A stretch of 64,000 bases of DNA, from contig JAAOOA010000116.1 in assembly GCA_012861695.1 (NCBI GenBank), positions 26,010,970 to 26,074,969 of the forward strand, read 5' to 3'. Below, piece by piece: positions 62,026 to 64,000 of the stretch. How positions within the stretch are numbered: position 1 is the stretch's first letter; every line of letters begins with the position of its first letter. Made by a program: the position numbers and the translations under genes. Origin of the DNA: Trematomus loennbergii. Lineage: Eukaryota; Chordata; Actinopteri; Perciformes; Nototheniidae. The notes under the pieces are model-generated. The model was not told the origin of the DNA and made no database searches. It saw nothing but the letters and a program-made list of their open reading frames with translations.

Positions 62026-63134
62026 CAGGCCACCTCACAGGGGGCAGAGCCAGAACACCCATCAGGACATTTCTGCTTTGTGAGCTAAATGGGTGTGATT
62101 GTGTAATCTTTAACATACAGTCAATAGGAACCATGTGCAGTCTGAGATATGGATTCCCACACCCAAACGATTTGAATTTGCAAGAAAAATCAGGTTTACA
62201 AATAATCTTTTGGTCCACCAGTTAGAGATATTTGACCCTTTGCAATCTCATAACACTTGAAATATTTAAATACATTTTAATCTTGAGATTGTGTTAATAT
62301 AAACTGAGTTTCTGCACATATCCCTTCTCGACAATCATATAGATGACTTTAATCAGGCAGAAAGCAATATAACATCAATTAATATTGTATTAATCCCTCG
62401 TTAGTACACTTATCAGACTTATCTATGTGTCAAAGATGAAATGGCATTATTAAAAGACAAAAAATTGTATGAATGAGCAGGTGATTAAATCTAGGTTCAT
62501 GTGAATGTAACAGGGTGAAGCTATTAGTAAAGTCAATGCCAAACAAAGGTCGCTCAACACTCCTTGGGTACATAAAGGTAATATGAATGCACAGTGAAAG
62601 ATAACACACATAGTGTAATACGAAACCATGACGTCAAATGAAATGTAGAGTTAAGAGGCAGGACATTGTAAGAAATACTAGCTTTAATGATGGACAGTGG
62701 GGGGGTGGGGGAGTAGATCAGTCATACTGTATCATCAGTGGTGGTTAAAGTTGACATATCCTTGACCTAGGTAGAAATACACACTAAAAACATACTTCCT
62801 TACAAGTACTAGCTGGATCTGTAAAATGTTTTTTGTTTTTCTATTACTTGAGCAATTACCAAAATGGCTGCCAATCAATTTTCTGTAAACCCACTGTACA
62901 TAGATTGTATTGTGTGGGAGACTGCCTGATGACGTAGGAGTATTATGTTTATTTTTTGCATGTCAGTTTTATTTTTAGATTTATCTTGCAATATTATTTT
63001 CAACACTTGGTGGCGTGATTAGATGCACAGGGATGTAGAAATAGAACTTCAGCCTCTTGTGGCCAGAATGATTATTACAACAACAAACAATTTAAATTAT
63101 CCTGACAAAAAAACTATTCAAACTACTTTATATC
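62026..63134. other. Upstream of PRR13-like copy B; no gene
   Basis: 62030-62110 resembles the region upstream of copy A (CAGGGGGCA, CTAAATGGGTGTG). 62500-62650 resembles 59340-59520 (ACTCC.TGGGTA.ATAA, GAAACCATGA.GTCA.ATGAAATG), so the duplicated unit is several kilobases long. No exon of copy C was identified here. Confidence 0.5.
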
Positions 63135-63631
63135 TTAAAGGGGACCTATCATGCAAAATTCACTTTTGTACGTCTTTTATACATGAATATGTGTCCCCGG
63201 TGTTCCAGGGAACTCACCAAGTGTCAGAAAACACAACCCTCTCTATTTTCCTCCATACCCAAATCTCTAAAAAAGGGGCTGCAACGGATCTGATAAAAAC
63301 TGATCCAGATTTGAACACTGTCCTGACGTCAGGACGGTGGCGCTACGGCTATTGGGCCAACTCCACCAATCAGGAGGAGACAGCCACGGCCATTGCCGTT
63401 CGAAAGCGCTGGAGACGCTGTAGTACATATGCCAGGCCAGTAGATGGTGCTGTTCTCACAGAATCAGCCCTTGCAAAAACAGAGCTAAAAAATGTCAAAT
63501 TGAGCAAAATGAGGCATGGCTAAAATGCATGATCTGTTTGGTATTTTGAAAAAAAAAAAGTATAAATATGCCTTATATAGGTATGGTCCTACACTATATT
63601 ATTCAAATATAGCATGATAGGTCCACTTTAA
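63135..63631. repeat. TTAA MITE of the GGACCTATCATGC family, copy 3
   Basis: TTAAAGGGGACCTATCATGC at the left and GCATGATAGGTCCACTTTAA at the right, nearly identical to 15509-16003. The high identity suggests recent activity. Confidence 0.9.
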
Positions 63632-63852
63632 ATAATAATCCAAACTCTACCCAATTATTTAAATGTTCTTTCCAAAAAAGGATTAAACTCTGAGACATAG
63701 GCACATTCTTCAGTTTTTGTATTAGTTATGTTACAACTCTTAAAATGTAAAATGCCTTGCGACCCCATGAAGCCCTGCAGACCCCCGGGTTGGGGGCCAG
63801 AGCTTCAGGTAGCAGGATGAAGGTTTCCAGCTGTTTCTTCTTGCATCTTCAT

Positions 63853-63876
63853 CTAGTTGGAGTCGCTGCCCGAGGA
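63853..63876 (-). CDS. PRR13-like copy C, last coding exon (rest outside the window)
   Basis: After acceptor TGATTTAG the frame reads SSGSDSN and TAG. The following 3' UTR (CATCTTCAT... to CTGGAAACCTTC) matches that of copy B. The other exons must lie beyond 64000. Confidence 0.5.
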   Translation of the reverse strand, partial: SSGSDSN

Positions 63877-64000
63877 CTAAATCAGGAACAATTGTAATTT
63901 AATGTATGAATTCATCAATAAATGATACAAACATAATACTGCAAAGAAACTGATAAAGTTTGTAAAGTAAATGAATTCAGTGTTGTTAGTGTGTCTTTGA
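63877..64000. other. Probable last intron of PRR13-like copy C
   Basis: AT-rich sequence to the window edge, with nothing else visible. Confidence 0.35.

Overview
The window is vertebrate DNA, almost certainly from a ray-finned (teleost, perciform-like) fish. Genes are split into short exons with GT-AG introns. Spacers are filled with L2-type and L1/Tx1-type LINEs, a tRNA-derived SINE, many hAT and TTAA-target miniature transposons, a Tc1/mariner copy and long CA/GT microsatellites. Gene density is low; most long open frames are chance or transposon-derived.

Three protein-coding loci can be supported. (1) Plus strand, 3116-3376: an intact 86-codon single-exon gene for small membrane A-kinase anchor protein (smAKAP, human C2orf88). 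(2) Minus strand, 47589 down to 12216: HIBCH, mitochondrial 3-hydroxyisobutyryl-CoA hydrolase of valine breakdown. I resolved 14 coding exons from start to stop. smAKAP and HIBCH lie tail to tail, as I recall for human chromosome 2q32, which supports orthology of both. (3) Minus strand, about 56.5 kb to the right edge: a tandem family of small genes resembling PRR13. Copy B (61990-59806) looks complete and encodes a Gly/Pro/His-rich protein with a Ser/Asp tail. Copy A (about 58.9-56.6 kb) is broken, with a Tc1 element sitting in a splice donor. Only the last exon of copy C (63853-63876) is in the window.

The as-given HIBCH frame is broken by three single-base indels, in exons 4, 8 and 12. Each lies at or beside a G-run, while all splice sites are intact and there are no other lesions. 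Copy B of the PRR13-like family shows a similar one-base phase mismatch at a G-run. I read this as a sequence-accuracy signature first and pseudogenisation second.

Layout: 0.2-3.4 kb, CpG-rich putative promoter, L2 fragment and smAKAP exon; 4.5-9.2 kb, palindromic MITE and a three-level nest of DNA transposons; 12.2-47.6 kb, HIBCH, with introns 6, 7 and 8 carrying most transposons, including a 7.27-kb block that splits an older repeat at a TTAA; 47.6-51 kb, HIBCH promoter (CCAAT, perfect CRE), two possible non-coding transcripts and a long L2 fragment; 51-56 kb, transposons, two more LINEs and an ATACT-type satellite; 56.5-64 kb, the PRR13-like array.

I did not find a convincing novel multi-gene system. 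The strongest leads are the His-rich PRR13-like array with its Tc1-hit splice donor, the L2-derived splice acceptor of smAKAP, the TTAA-bounded composite block, and the clustered G-run indels.
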